The position numbers were made by a program, and so were the translations under genes. From contig CM034237.1 in the NCBI GenBank assembly GCA_019916065.1, positions 58,476,590 to 58,540,589 on the forward strand: a stretch of 64,000 nucleotides of DNA, given 5' to 3'. The stretch is from Vitellaria paradoxa (Eukaryota > Streptophyta > Magnoliopsida > Ericales > Sapotaceae). A model generated the notes under the pieces. It was not told where the DNA came from. It worked only from the letters and a program-made list of their open reading frames with translations, and searched no databases. Of this stretch, positions 12,416-23,000 are shown one piece after another (the stretch's first letter is position 1; every line of letters starts with the position of its first letter).

Positions 12416-13284
12416 TCTATATAATAAAACACATCATTTGATTTAATATTTATCTCGGTCATTACTAAAACTTCGTCACATCGTCACATATTATATATCT
12501 ATATAATAAAACACATCTTTTAAATTTGAAATTTGAAATTTAAATAAATATATATAGTATTTTTTGCAAAATTATACAAATTATATTTTACTTATATTAT
12601 CTATTATTATTAAATAATGTATAGATAGCTATTAGGCAAAGTTAATTAAATTTTTTATTAAAAAATATATTTAAAATTTAAATTTTTAAAAAATTCATTA
12701 AAGTTAAATATTTAAATTAAATTTTTAATTTTAATGTGCGTAAAACTTAAATATATACACTTTTACACTATGTGTCATTTATATAATAAGGGAGTTTGAA
12801 ATTTTGAATTTAAGATATTTAAACTATTGAATTTGCTAAATATACAGAATTATTTTTCTTTTTCTCTTACTTTTTTCATATTTTTTAATATTTTTTAAAT
12901 AAAATATCTTAAATTAATATGTTAAAAAATGTAACATATATTTTTATGCTATGTATTATTTATATAATAAGGAAGTTTAAAATTTTAAATTTAAGATATT
13001 TTTAATTTTTAAATTTAAGATATTTTTAATTGTTGAATTTGTTAAATGATTAATATTATTTTTTCTCTCACTTTTTCTATTTTTTTAAATTAATATTTTT
13101 AAAAATGTGATAATATTTGTAATAAATCATAAAATTTTATACCTTAATCTCTTTTAATTAATAATTTTTATTTTTTAAGTTATTTTTACTTTTTTTAATA
13201 TGTAAATTTATTTTATAAATTTAAATTAAAATTATTTACGCACCAAATTACATTTATGTGTCTTCAGACGCAAGGAATTGCTAG
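12416..13284 (+). mobile_element. Candidate non-autonomous Helitron
   Basis: The 5' end reads TCTATATAATAAAACACATC, preceded by A; the 3' end reads CTAG, followed by T. That fits the Helitron rule (5'-TC, CTRR-3', insertion between A and T), and the TCTATATAATA start is usual in plant Helitrons. The same 5' word recurs 82 bp inside at 12498. The interior holds repeated units with TTATATAATAAGGGAG-like phrases. A clear 3' hairpin could not be confirmed by eye and no Rep/helicase coding is present. Confidence 0.5.
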
Positions 13285-13298
13285 TACCTGTATAAATC

Positions 13299-13521
13299 TA
13301 CAGCCCTAAAGCTGCTCAGTCTATTGAGAAGTGGGACCTAGGAAATAATCATCAAAGAAACACCATTAATGCTGAATTGGGTTGGAAGTGAGAGAATGGT
13401 GCGTTGAGAGATGGGAAATTCAGCAGAAACGCCATTAATGCTGTTGGGTGCAGAGGGAAACTATGTATGGTGAACGTGAAGGGCGATGCGGCTAAAGAAG
13501 GCATCGTTTATGACATCGATT
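13299..13521 (+). pseudogene. F-box/kelch-repeat protein fragment (SKIP25-like), with a stop
   Basis: About 74 codons in one frame look like kelch repeats of an F-box/kelch protein: YSPKAAQSIEKWDL near the start, ALRDGKFSRNAINAVGCRG and LCMVNVKGDAAKEGIVYDI near the end. One in-frame TGA falls between them. F-box/kelch proteins are SCF ubiquitin ligase substrate receptors; the SKIP25 likeness is from memory. No F-box and no further kelch repeats are found on either side. The left edge is 15 bp from the end of a Helitron candidate. Confidence 0.6.
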
Positions 13522-14493
13522 TTAATTTGCTTAATTGTAACAAATAAACTTTTACATTTATGATCAGATTTTAATTTGCTTATTTTCCTTATTTGTAACA
13601 ATTAAACTTTTACATGTATGATCAAATTTTAATTTGTTTATTTTGTTAACAGTCGTTAACTAAATTTAACCAAAAAAAAAAAATGCTACATGACAATCAC
13701 GTTTGATACATAGCATTTTTCCTTAATGAATTTGACGAAATTGATAAATTAAAACTTAACCATAGTATAGAAATACTAAAAAAAATTACGTACACTTGGT
13801 TTTCTTGGACTTTAAGTCAAACTTCACTTTGATCTCTCTACTTCCAATTGTAAATGTCCATCCTTTACCCATATAGCCAAGTGTCAATATATTTTACCAT
13901 TAATAATTATTAAGTAAATGTGCAAGATTTCGTGTGACCTTTTTTTGTCGTTGAATTTGACACAATAGATAAATTGAAGCTTAACTGTAAATGTAGAAAT
14001 TAAACGTTATAAGTGTAACAAAAATTACAAAGATTTTAATGATGTAAAGTATAAGAACACAAAAGGTAATCTATTCATGAAAAATAGACAAACCACAATA
14101 TGCGTATTTTTTCATGTTCATTAATAAGTACTTAATAAACATATGCACTATTTACGTTAGACAATGAGATAGAATGAAGATTTTCATTCACCTAGTAGAA
14201 TGGACATCTCCATTTCATTTAATAAAAAATTAACACGTTGTACATTTTAAAACGAATGGATTAGCCAGATTAAACCACAATATTTTGATTTTTAATAACT
14301 AATTAAACCACTTAGTTGGACTCATAAAAATCTTCAATTAGTTTAAATGATTTAATTTAGGCTTGTACTTAAAATTTTAAACTTAAGAGATATTCTTCAT
14401 TGTTTCTTTAAACTTAAAATTTTCGTTATTTATTTAAATCCAAATAATTAATAATTTTTGTATAGCAATGTCCCCAAAACGTCTATTTCCATT
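13522..14493. other. Intergenic, with an 80-bp-scale repeat
   Basis: Two similar units at about 13535-13640 share TTTTAATTTGCTTAT-type and ACTTTTACAT.TATGATCA-type phrases. Around 14195-14260 an inverted, diverged copy of part of the duplicated block (CATTTTAAAACGAATGGA) is seen. No coding sequence recognised. Confidence 0.5.
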
Positions 14494-14857
14494 TTAGAGT
14501 CCGTTCGGCAGTTCAAAAAAAAGAAGAAAAGCTCAACTTTTAGTAGTTTTCTGGGTGTTTTCTTTTTTTGTACTTTTTTGTGTGTTTAGTTGAACAAAGT
14601 GTATTTTTTAGCATTTTTTGTAACTTTTGGGTGTTTAGTAAATTTTTTACTGTAACAAATCAAAAAAGTGACATTTTTGTATGTTTGATATTTTTTTTAC
14701 TGTAACAAATAAAAAAAGTAGTAACTTTTTATTTTACTTTTTACTGTAGTAAATCAAAAAAATGAAAAAATTTATGATTTTACCAAACGCACCAAAAGTT
14801 GTAAAATGCAACTTTTGGTATTTTTTTCTAATTTTTGAGCTGCCAAACGAGCTCTAA
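14494..14857. mobile_element. MITE, about 364 bp, 26-bp terminal inverted repeats
   Basis: Ends TTAGAGTCCGTTCGGCAG and CTGCCAAACGAGCTCTAA are inverted repeats with about four mismatches over 26 bases. The body repeats GTAACAAATCAAAAAAGT-like phrases and has no coding capacity. No confident target duplication. Confidence 0.8.
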
Positions 14858-15418
14858 AAAAAGAGTTTTAGTTAGCATATGTAATAAGAGAAAAATAACA
14901 TATGTAATTAAATAAAAATATTTAACAGCGTTTTACAAAACTAATTGAAATAATTCGATCAATTTTTGGTATTGATTTATAGATAACAGGTATTTTATTC
15001 GGAAAATATCTTAATACTTTAATTTTATCAACGTGGCATTCGAAAATTTCATTTTAGTAGTTTTTAATTTTCATTTGGCAATATTAGCTTTTAAATTTCC
15101 AAATTTCATTAAAATCTTGATTTTTTATTATTTCTTTAAATTTAATTTCATGCTGCACCTAAATTTCAAATGTTTGATGTGTTGTGTTGATAGATTTCAC
15201 TTGGGACTTACTTAAATTTTTGCTATTTTGCTGCACTCCAATTTGTTTTGATGAGTTTTATTTTTAATTTTTTTTTTTTTTTGGATTTTGATTGCCGTTA
15301 ATTCTTTTGTATAACCTAATGGTTAATGGTTTTAGTTGGAACGATTAATTTGTAAATATTAATAGATTTAAATAATTAATTGAAGTTTTTTGTAAATATT
15401 AAAATATTTAAATAATCA

Positions 15419-15760
15419 AGGTGGCATTTGGTTTGTTTTTTTATTTTCTATTTTTGTTTTATATGTTTTATATTTTAAAAATTCTAAAATAAAGAAATAG
15501 AAAATGCTCTATTCCCCTTATTTTGAGATTCTCTTTATTTTAAATTAAAAATGTTCAAAATAATTTTTTATCATTTTTCATTTCATATATAAACTCATTT
15601 TTTATTTTTTAAAATAAAATTTAAAAACACAAGTGACCAGATGATTTTTAAGCTATTTTTTTTTTATTTTTAAAAATGTAAAATAAAAAATAAGTTCAAA
15701 ATAAAAAATGAAAAATAAAAATAAAGAATAAGAAATAGAAAAACAAACCAAATGCCACCT
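15419..15760. mobile_element. Fold-back MITE, family B
   Basis: Near-perfect inverted ends AGGTGGCATTTGGTTTG and CAAACCAAATGCCACCT with an AT-rich interior that is partly self-complementary throughout. Related, more diverged copies are at 35363-35667 and 39880-40181. The flanks CAA and TAA could be a worn 3-bp PIF/Harbinger duplication if the element begins at GGTGGC. Confidence 0.8.
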
Positions 15761-15804
15761 AATTGATTATTTTTATTAATTCAAATTTAAAAACTAAGAT
15801 ATTG

Positions 15805-16340
15805 TAACTAAATCCAATTCATTCATTTTAAAATATTAGAGGTGTTAATTTTTTATTAAATGAAATGAAGACCTCCATTTTACTGTGGAAATGGAGAGGG
15901 ATGTCAATCACCCTATTTTAGAGGGTGGGTAAACTTAATTTGTATTTAAGCTTTGAAATTGTCTCTGGAAATTAAGTTACATACAACGAGCCTGTAATTC
16001 ATTATTTACCCATTTGCTGGCAGTGTTCTTAAGCTCTCTTTATTTTAACTTCCTTGTCCTTTTATGGTCTTATTTCGCCTGATTTCTGATCCTGCCTCCA
16101 TAGATATACATAGCCTTATATCATAATAAATTAGCCATATATACCAATTGGGCAGCAATTTTTAATTTTATTTTATTTTAATTTTTTAAAGTTTTCCTTT
16201 TCAATAATTTTTGCTTCTTGGTTTAATTCAACCAATCACATTGAAGAATATGCTAATTAAAAGCTGTCCAATTTTGTAATGATATTAATTGGTAGCTTCA
16301 TGAATCATGCGTGACCACTAAAAATGACCTCATCACATTA
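15805..16340. repeat. 3'-flank segment duplicated at 10665-11335
   Basis: This lies directly downstream of the minus-strand WHD-LRR gene and is matched by the earlier block (phrases CCTGTAATTCATTATTTACC, TTTGCTGGCAGTGTTCTTAA, TTTCTGATCCTGCCTCC, GGTAGCTTCATGAATCATG). Identity by eye is moderate, so the duplication is old. Confidence 0.75.
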
Positions 16341-16631
16341 CTTTGTCATCGAAACAATTGCAGGTTTGGTAATTAACCAATCCATTCATGCATATATTTA
16401 TATATCCATCTCAAAGAGATCTTCACACAGCTTTATTACAACAACACCTTAACAATGACAGACTCCCAAAGCAATGCATAAGAGAATATCACCAGCTCCC
16501 AAAATTAATTACGAGGAATTAAAAGACAGTTTTATTGATAATAAAAATTAAAAGAAAATCACACTGTTATTGACTCGGAGAAAATACCATATATTTATGT
16601 GATGCAATGCATCTGTTGCAACTGTTTATAC

Positions 16632-17096
16632 CTACTTCTTCATCCAAACTCCATTCTCGTCGCATGGGAAGAAACTGAGCTTGGGGCAATTAACCATCTC
16701 CAAGTGACTCAATTTTGGAAACAACCTCTGCAGCTCCTTCCACTCCATCTTTAGGTCAGCTAAGTACTTGAGACGCAATACCTCAACCTCCCACCCCTTT
16801 TGGTCATTTTGGTTAGTTTCTTCCGCTTTATGATCTCCTGCCCCAGAATTTGCACCCAAGTCAAAGCATTTACCTCCTCGGATGTAAAGTTTCTTTAACT
16901 TCGGCAGGTTTTCAGGCTCCAGCCAATCCTGATTTGCATCTTTATCATTCGGGAAACACCGCAAATCCAATTTTTCCAGCTCCGGGGGAAGCTTAGCTAC
17001 ACCCCAGCTACGCCCTGCTTTTTGGAAGGCCAAAGAAATTTTTACGAAATTTTGAAAGCACCAATATGTTAATTTTTTTTTTAAATATAAATTCAA
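16632..17096 (-). CDS. C-terminal LRR exon of the WHD-LRR gene
   Basis: The usable coding part begins after a possible splice acceptor at about 17015 (CAG before GGCG), not at the upstream Met. The text is a typical end of the RPP13-like-4 / AT5G45510-type LRR proteins: LPPELEKLDLRCFPNDKD, LPKLKKLYIRGGK, WEVEVLRLKYLADLKMEWKE, LEMVNCPKLSFFPCDENG, then VWMKK and a stop. It is the continuation of the gene whose N-terminal part is at 17547-19550. A diverged copy of this same exon is at about 54484-54713. The exact junction to the preceding coding part is unresolved, because the linker frame reaches a stop at 17270 before any clean donor. Confidence 0.8.
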   Translation of the reverse strand: MNLYLKKKLTYWCFQNFVKISLAFQKAGRSWGVAKLPPELEKLDLRCFPNDKDANQDWLEPENLPKLKKLYIRGGKCFDLGANSGAGDHKAEETNQNDQKGWEVEVLRLKYLADLKMEWKELQRLFPKLSHLEMVNCPKLSFFPCDENGVWMKK

Positions 17097-17269
17097 ATAG
17101 CAATACTACTTGTCACCACAAATTTTACCTCATTTTTTGACATGGTATGTGGACATAAATAATTATTATTTTTGTGTCAAAAAATAGCTATATTGAATTT
17201 GATAAAGTAAAGGTTTACTAATAGAACACATATACAACACTACTCACTCGTACTTGTCTCAACTTTTGT

Positions 17270-17644
17270 TTATGCTGGCGTTGTACTATTGTCTTTCGCA
17301 ATTTCTTCTGAGGTTGGTGCGCTCTTGTTTTTTGGAGCTTCTTCTGCTAATGGCTGTGGTGGTTCTGGAGAATTACTGTCTCTTGGGACTTCTGGCACCG
17401 GGAGTTCGGCTGCGCTATTTTCTTTCTCAGCTTCTTCTGCTGTCGGTTGCTTTTGTGCACATTTGTCTTTCACTGGGTTTCTTTTGTCCCATGGACATGA
17501 TTTGGGTGCTTTCAAGCATGGGAAGCATGGAAGTTTTTCTTTTGACTCAGAATCTGATGTCGTACGAGCTTTGTCGGTTGCCGTCGATTCTGATGCTTTG
17601 TTGTCTTTTCCATCCTTTTTTTGCAGCCAATGAGTTCGGTGCAT
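17270..17644 (-). CDS. Low-complexity linker of the WHD-LRR gene, in the shifted frame
   Basis: A hydrophilic Lys/Glu/Ser/Pro-rich stretch (KKDGKDNKASESTATDKA, later PTAEEAEKENSAAELPVPEV) that overlaps the end of the main frame. In this protein family a charged, disordered insert sits between the LRR block ending in LTIAWG and the final LRR block, so this is very likely real coding sequence. It joins the main frame if the run of seven T at 17616-17622 had one base fewer. It ends at a stop at 17270. The plus-strand open frames over the same bases are shadows. Confidence 0.65.
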   Translation of the reverse strand: MHRTHWLQKKDGKDNKASESTATDKARTTSDSESKEKLPCFPCLKAPKSCPWDKRNPVKDKCAQKQPTAEEAEKENSAAELPVPEVPRDSNSPEPPQPLAEEAPKNKSAPTSEEIAKDNSTTPA

Positions 17645-19550
17645 ATCTCCTTCCCCATGCTATTGTTAGCTTGCGAAGTTTTGTCAACTTATTTAAATGA
17701 TCTAGTTGGCCGTCAGAAGGAAATTCTTTCATACCGGTCTCGATGCTCAATTTTTTCAATTTTGTCATATATTGTAAATCAGCAAGAGCACAGTGTGTAC
17801 TATGAACAGATTCATTAGACCCTCCAACCACAAACCCACTAAGGACTTCAAGATTGATAAGCGATGAGAGTCCCTTGGGCATGTGATCTAGGAAGTAACA
17901 CTCGGACATGTCCAAGTGCGTCAAATTCACAAGGGAGCCAATTCCAGTAGGAATCTTCCCAAGGTTTTGACAAGCCCTAATGTCAAGAATCATGAGATTC
18001 TCGAGTTTCAAGATGGTGGTAGGAAGACTTCTCATTTTAGACATTCGTTGAAGGCTCAAAAACCTTAGATCCTTGACATGTCCCAACCCATCCAAGACAT
18101 TCGAGTATCTTATGTCAGTGGGTATAATATCAACATGATATTTGCTCAAAGTCTGCCACCTTCCCAAATAAAGGACTTTGACGTATTTCATCCTTCGAAA
18201 CCATTCGGGATCGAAATCAATGACAGGCTGACTAACATTGAACAACGTATAAAGTAACTCCAAATCCCGAGTGTTAAAATTGAGCCGCTTACCTGTCAAG
18301 CATGCCCGGTGAGAAGAAGTGTAGTCGGATGTCACATTCATGTCATCGTCAATGTCGAAGAACTTCACCCTTTTGGCGAGCACGATCACCATAGAACGAA
18401 TAAAAGGGTTCATCTTGCAAGTCTTCACCCCAACTAGGCTAGCTAGCCCAGGGCTACTCTTGCTTGAAGGCTCGATGAAGTCCTTGGCAATTAGCTCGTA
18501 GAAAAAATCATTTGCATATTCCTCTGCGGTCTTGCTGCTGCTGTTGTTGTTATTGTTCTGCTTCTTCTTTGAAGAAGGCATAGAAACTTCCTTCTCTTCA
18601 GGAATAGGAGGCACAAAACCCTCCCCGATCCACCAGTATGTCATGACCCTCTTCTTGATTTTAGCATTTTCCGGGAACACAGAGAAGCAAAGCAAACATT
18701 GCTTCAACTCGATTCCGAGCTCGGAGTAACGAGCCTCGAAATCTTTGAACACAGAGCTTTCTGCAAGGGCAAAACTCCTGGATAAGTTGGGCATCTTCTC
18801 CAGCGCGGCATGGCCTCCTCTGACGTTCGCAGAGCCAGTAACATCTGACCGGGACTGATCATAGCGAGTAGACTCTGGTTCCTCCTCTTCCTCTTCCTCC
18901 TCCTCCTTGGAGACATCCTTCTGCTTGGAAGTGATCCGTTGCTTTTCTTTTGTGACTTTCTTCTTCAAATCCCTCAACTGAACAACAGTTCCTCCGTATT
19001 CACCGAGGTTGGACAACCTCTCTTTCACGGATTCTTTGGTCTCCTCGTACATTTGAGTCTTCTTCGAAACCTTTGAAATGAAGCCCTGGTCAGCATCAAT
19101 CATTTTCCTGATGGCCTTCGCCTCGCTCTCCTTGGCGCTCAACCTTTCCCTCAAGTTGGTGACTTTCAACTGAAAAAAGTACAACTCGTAACCGAGGCCC
19201 ACCGCGTGGTTATCATCATCAGTCGCGTTCTTTGCCCTGCTCAGTAATTCGTTGAACGTCCGCTTCAACTCCTGGATTTCGTCCTCGTAGTCTCTGATTT
19301 TCTCCGAAACCTTGGAAATGAATTCCATATCGTCGCTGACGAATCTAGTCAGCTTATCCACCTCGTCGCTGTCGCTGTCGTTGTCGTTGTCGTTGTCGCG
19401 GGTTAATTTGGGATTGGGTTTGAAACAGCTGAATAGAAAGGCCTCATTTCCGTAGGTGGAACTCCGACTGGGTTCTTTTTCGTCGGAAGTTTCTTGGCCA
19501 GTTCTACGGGCAGAAGAAGAGGGTGAGGTTTCAGATGAAGTTGAAGCCAT
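17547..19550 (-). CDS. NLR-like protein lacking NB-ARC: coiled coil, winged helix, LRR (frameshifted)
   Basis: Start chosen at the first ATG (19550, MASTSSETS); the frame upstream is open but has no ATG. Residues about 1-60 are Ser-rich and end in an Asn/Asp/Ser run. Residues 70-205 are coiled coil, with FISKVSEKI and a second FISKVSKKT about 82 residues later. A run of nine Glu follows near 216. At about 278-313 is an NLR winged-helix segment, ELKQCLLCFSVFPENAKIKK then YWWIGEGFV. LRRs occupy the C-terminal half (LRFLSLQRMSKMRSLPTTI, LTHLDMSECYFLDHMPKGL). There is no P-loop, kinase-2 or GLPL motif. Best matches by memory are RPP13-like-4-annotated tree proteins and Arabidopsis AT5G45510/AT5G45520. 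After LTIAWG the frame leaves the expected protein at a 7-base homopolymer and stops at 17547. Likely role: immune receptor or partner. Expression is not inferable. Confidence 0.85.
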   Translation of the reverse strand: MASTSSETSPSSSARRTGQETSDEKEPSRSSTYGNEAFLFSCFKPNPKLTRDNDNDNDSDSDEVDKLTRFVSDDMEFISKVSEKIRDYEDEIQELKRTFNELLSRAKNATDDDNHAVGLGYELYFFQLKVTNLRERLSAKESEAKAIRKMIDADQGFISKVSKKTQMYEETKESVKERLSNLGEYGGTVVQLRDLKKKVTKEKQRITSKQKDVSKEEEEEEEEEPESTRYDQSRSDVTGSANVRGGHAALEKMPNLSRSFALAESSVFKDFEARYSELGIELKQCLLCFSVFPENAKIKKRVMTYWWIGEGFVPPIPEEKEVSMPSSKKKQNNNNNSSSKTAEEYANDFFYELIAKDFIEPSSKSSPGLASLVGVKTCKMNPFIRSMVIVLAKRVKFFDIDDDMNVTSDYTSSHRACLTGKRLNFNTRDLELLYTLFNVSQPVIDFDPEWFRRMKYVKVLYLGRWQTLSKYHVDIIPTDIRYSNVLDGLGHVKDLRFLSLQRMSKMRSLPTTILKLENLMILDIRACQNLGKIPTGIGSLVNLTHLDMSECYFLDHMPKGLSSLINLEVLSGFVVGGSNESVHSTHCALADLQYMTKLKKLSIETGMKEFPSDGQLDHLNKLTKLRKLTIAWGRRYAPNSLAAKKGWKRQQSIRIDGNRQSSYDIRF

Positions 19551-19734
19551 TTTGGATTTGAGTTTCAACAATGAGTTAGAAGAGAACAGACAGAACGGTA
19601 CTGTTTGAAATGAGACTAATTACAGATTGGAAACAACGAATGAAGTAAAAAAAAAAAGGGGGGGGGTTTGATCCAAATTAAGAGCCTAATCACAGACAAG
19701 GTGAGGCTTGATATATATATATATATATATCAGC

Positions 19735-19935
19735 TGGTGATGAAGACAAATTGGTTGCAGTTGTTGACTTGAACGGAAATGAAACAAGGGTGTTCCAAAG
19801 AGACTAATACAGACAAGATCAGACTTTAGAGGAAGACAAATTGGTTGCACTTGTTGACTTGAATGGAAATGAAACAATGGTGTTCCGAAGAGAATATGCG
19901 TACGGACAGGATCAGAATTTAGAGGAGGACAAACA
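19735..19935. repeat. Tandem 90-bp duplication upstream of the WHD-LRR gene
   Basis: Units start GAAGACAAATTGGTTGCA at 19742 and 19832, with a partial third (GAGGACAAAC) near 19925. Each contains TGTTGACTTGAA/TGG and GGTGTTCC.AAGAGA. It lies 190-390 bp 5' of the ATG, in the probable promoter or 5' UTR. TTGAC words are W-box-like (WRKY core TTGAC), giving a repeated candidate site; regulation is inference. Confidence 0.75.
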
Positions 19936-20039
19936 CACACACATCTTGTGGTGATGAAGCCATTTTGGTTGACATGGTTCAAAGAGGCTAAGCACAGACA
20001 ACAGGAGACCTTTCGGATCAATCCCAATCAACACCCTTG

Positions 20040-23000
20040 TCATGAACTCATTGGATATCATGTGCGTATAAATAGAATTTAAAAAGTAAATTGCTAGCTG
20101 TTATTCTTCAAAACAATTTTGTACATAATTTTAAAGTGAAATGATACAGCAGCGTTATTTTTGTAATTAAAATAAAATGTTGGCTTCGGTGTGACGAATG
20201 TTTGTCACTTTTTATCCGTATTTCATGAAAGAGATGTGCTTAGTTAATTGAAGATTTGATAAGTTCTTAATTAATGGCTATAATTAAAAGTTGGGTTAAA
20301 GTGAAATTTAGTAAAAAAAATTAGATATGCAAAATATAATTTATTCATAATTAAATATTATCATAAAATTATGGAAGATAAAAAAGAGAAATAAATAAAA
20401 ATAAGAAATGAATTTGCTTGGATGAAAATAATTAGCCAGTTTAAATAGTAATAATAATAATAATTTACCGCAAAAAACCGCCGTGTATCACGTGTGGGAT
20501 AAAAGATGCCAACTTTGGCCATGATTGTGTCGTGGGAATAAAGAACAGACTGTCAAAGAAGATGTTTGGAAAAAGAAAAGGGAATAGATGGAAACAAGAA
20601 GTACCAAGGAGGGAAGGATCATTCCTCTTTTGACGGAGACGGTGCCAAAGATGACATATATAGAACGATTGACGTAGGTACATCCTGTATGATTACGAAA
20701 ACTTATAAAAAGAAAAACATTCTTGCGTGTACGCATTATCTCTGTCTGTTTGTCTATTTGAAAACATAAAAAAAAAAAAAAAAAAAAATCTATCATATAT
20801 AAAATAATAAAATAATTAAAAATCTAACAATAACATTTTAATTTCTTAATATATAAAATGAAACTAGTATAAAAATATTTTTTTTAAATTCTAAATCTAA
20901 TCGAGATGAGACAAAAAATTTAATCCTAATCCCTCACCAAATATTATTGGATGTTAATTTTTTCGTTTCGCTCCCATTGAATTGAAATTACCTTTTTAAT
21001 AGGAGTCTCATTGATAGGTAAATGTGAATTTATATCTTACATAATAAATAGAATGATATTGTAATTCTTTGTATTTTTGGTATTGAAAGACAATCATAAT
21101 TTGAATGTAAACTCTAATGTTACTAAAAATTTCATTCCTCTTTTATAATTAATTTCAATAATTCTTATGTGTTAGGAGACAAAATATAGCCTCCCATTTA
21201 TTGGTGGCAAGAGAGTATCACTTAGTGAGATTCGAACATGTACTACAATATGAAGTGTTTTAGCCAATTATTAGATAAATTATTTTAAATTACTGTCCCA
21301 GAGTATGATGAATTTCATAATTATAATATATATTCATCTATCATTCAAGATAGTTGGATGAAAATAAAAGTCATTTTATTATGAAAATCGTCGTATGATA
21401 TATTTTTTTCCTTCGAATACCTTGAGTGAAAAAAACCCAACAATGAAATTTAGAGTTTTTTTTTTTTATTTTCATATTATGGATTTCTTTACATAATCAA
21501 TAGTAACAATGTGTTTAAGTCAAATAATAACTTTTTTAAATTTGTTACTTTTTTTAAATTAATGGATAATTATTGTGTCCTAATCCAATACTATTGATAT
21601 GTATCAATTTGACACTTAAATATGTCTAATTTTATTTTTTTTTAAAATAGACATATAACATTTTTTCAGATGAATAAAAACTTGTCTTATTATTATTAAA
21701 ATAAACACCGTGATACCTGTTGAATATTTATCAAAACTTGTCATATTATTTCTTATAAACACTTATTATGTACTTAAAGAATACTTTATCAAAATGTGTA
21801 TTATTGTTATTATTATGTTTAAATAAACACTTATCACGTTTTTATTAAATCTTATTAAGATAAGTTAGACATTTATTGAAATAAATCTTATTATCTTTAT
21901 TTTTTATATTAAACACTCAAAAAGATGTCTTAACTATTAGCACTTTATCGTTTTGCTTTTCAAGCATCGATCACTTTGTTCATTTTAACCCTAAACAAGC
22001 CACAAAAAGGACCTACGTCCTTCCCTTATTCCTTTACCCCTAAACAAGTTATGTATGTGGTTCTTGTTAATTCTTTCACCTCAAAAAGAAAAGGGGAAAA
22101 AGAAAAAGCCACAAGTGGGCCTTGAGAATAAATTAGTTGTCATTTTATTCTTCCACCCTTAACAAGCTACAAGTGGGTCTTATTTATGTGACCTTTCTCT
22201 CTCTCTCTTATATATATATATATATATAGAAACCTTTAGCCTAATCAATAAACAAGGCGAAAGTTCTGTATGTGACTCGTCATCGATCACATATGACTTT
22301 TCAAATTGTTCTTTTACCCTTGAACAAGTCACAAGTGGGTCTTGTTTTAATTTTATTTATTAGGGGCATCATCCTTTTGTCTCACTCACTCTAGCACTCA
22401 CGTGGCACGCATGTTGTTTTATTTTGAGTAATGTTATATATGTAACAATTGTATACTGTTTTATAGAAAGGTTATGGTGCACTTTAAAAATAAAAGAGAT
22501 CGTCAAGATATTTTTTAATTTTCCTAACCTAAAATTTTAGGTGTATATGTATTTGTACATAGAGTTTTTTTTTTCTTTAATCATAGTCTTTTAATTTCCC
22601 TCGTAATACCACAAATTTAATTATAATAATTTAGAATTATAATATTTTAATTTATTTTAATATGAATTCCTTTACTAATTAGTAAATTTATCGTTAAATG
22701 ATAATCACATGGCTACATTTATATGTATATATTTATTAATGGGCTGGTGCGTCCCATTTGAAAGGAATTAATTTACTAAGGAGAAAGTTAATTAACTTGT
22801 TACAAAACTGAAACTTTTTTATTTTAAATTGTAATAATTAATAAAAATAAAAATACTACCCTTATTTCTTTGACTTATACCCTGAGTTACACCTTAGCTC
22901 AAAATAATATCGTTTTGCAATAATCTCTTGTACTTTTCACAGAATTAATGAATTTTAATTTTTTTCAATTGGGAGAGAATAGAATTTTGGTGTGGACAGT

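Noticed and set aside
17254..17700. Plus-strand open frame of about 148 codons opposite the WHD-LRR gene
   Set aside because: Antisense of the charged linker, whose minus-strand content matches the family; no independent domain.
19686..20027. Minus-strand open frame of 113 codons upstream of the WHD-LRR gene
   Set aside because: It is made of the 90-bp tandem repeat and a TA microsatellite, with no domain.
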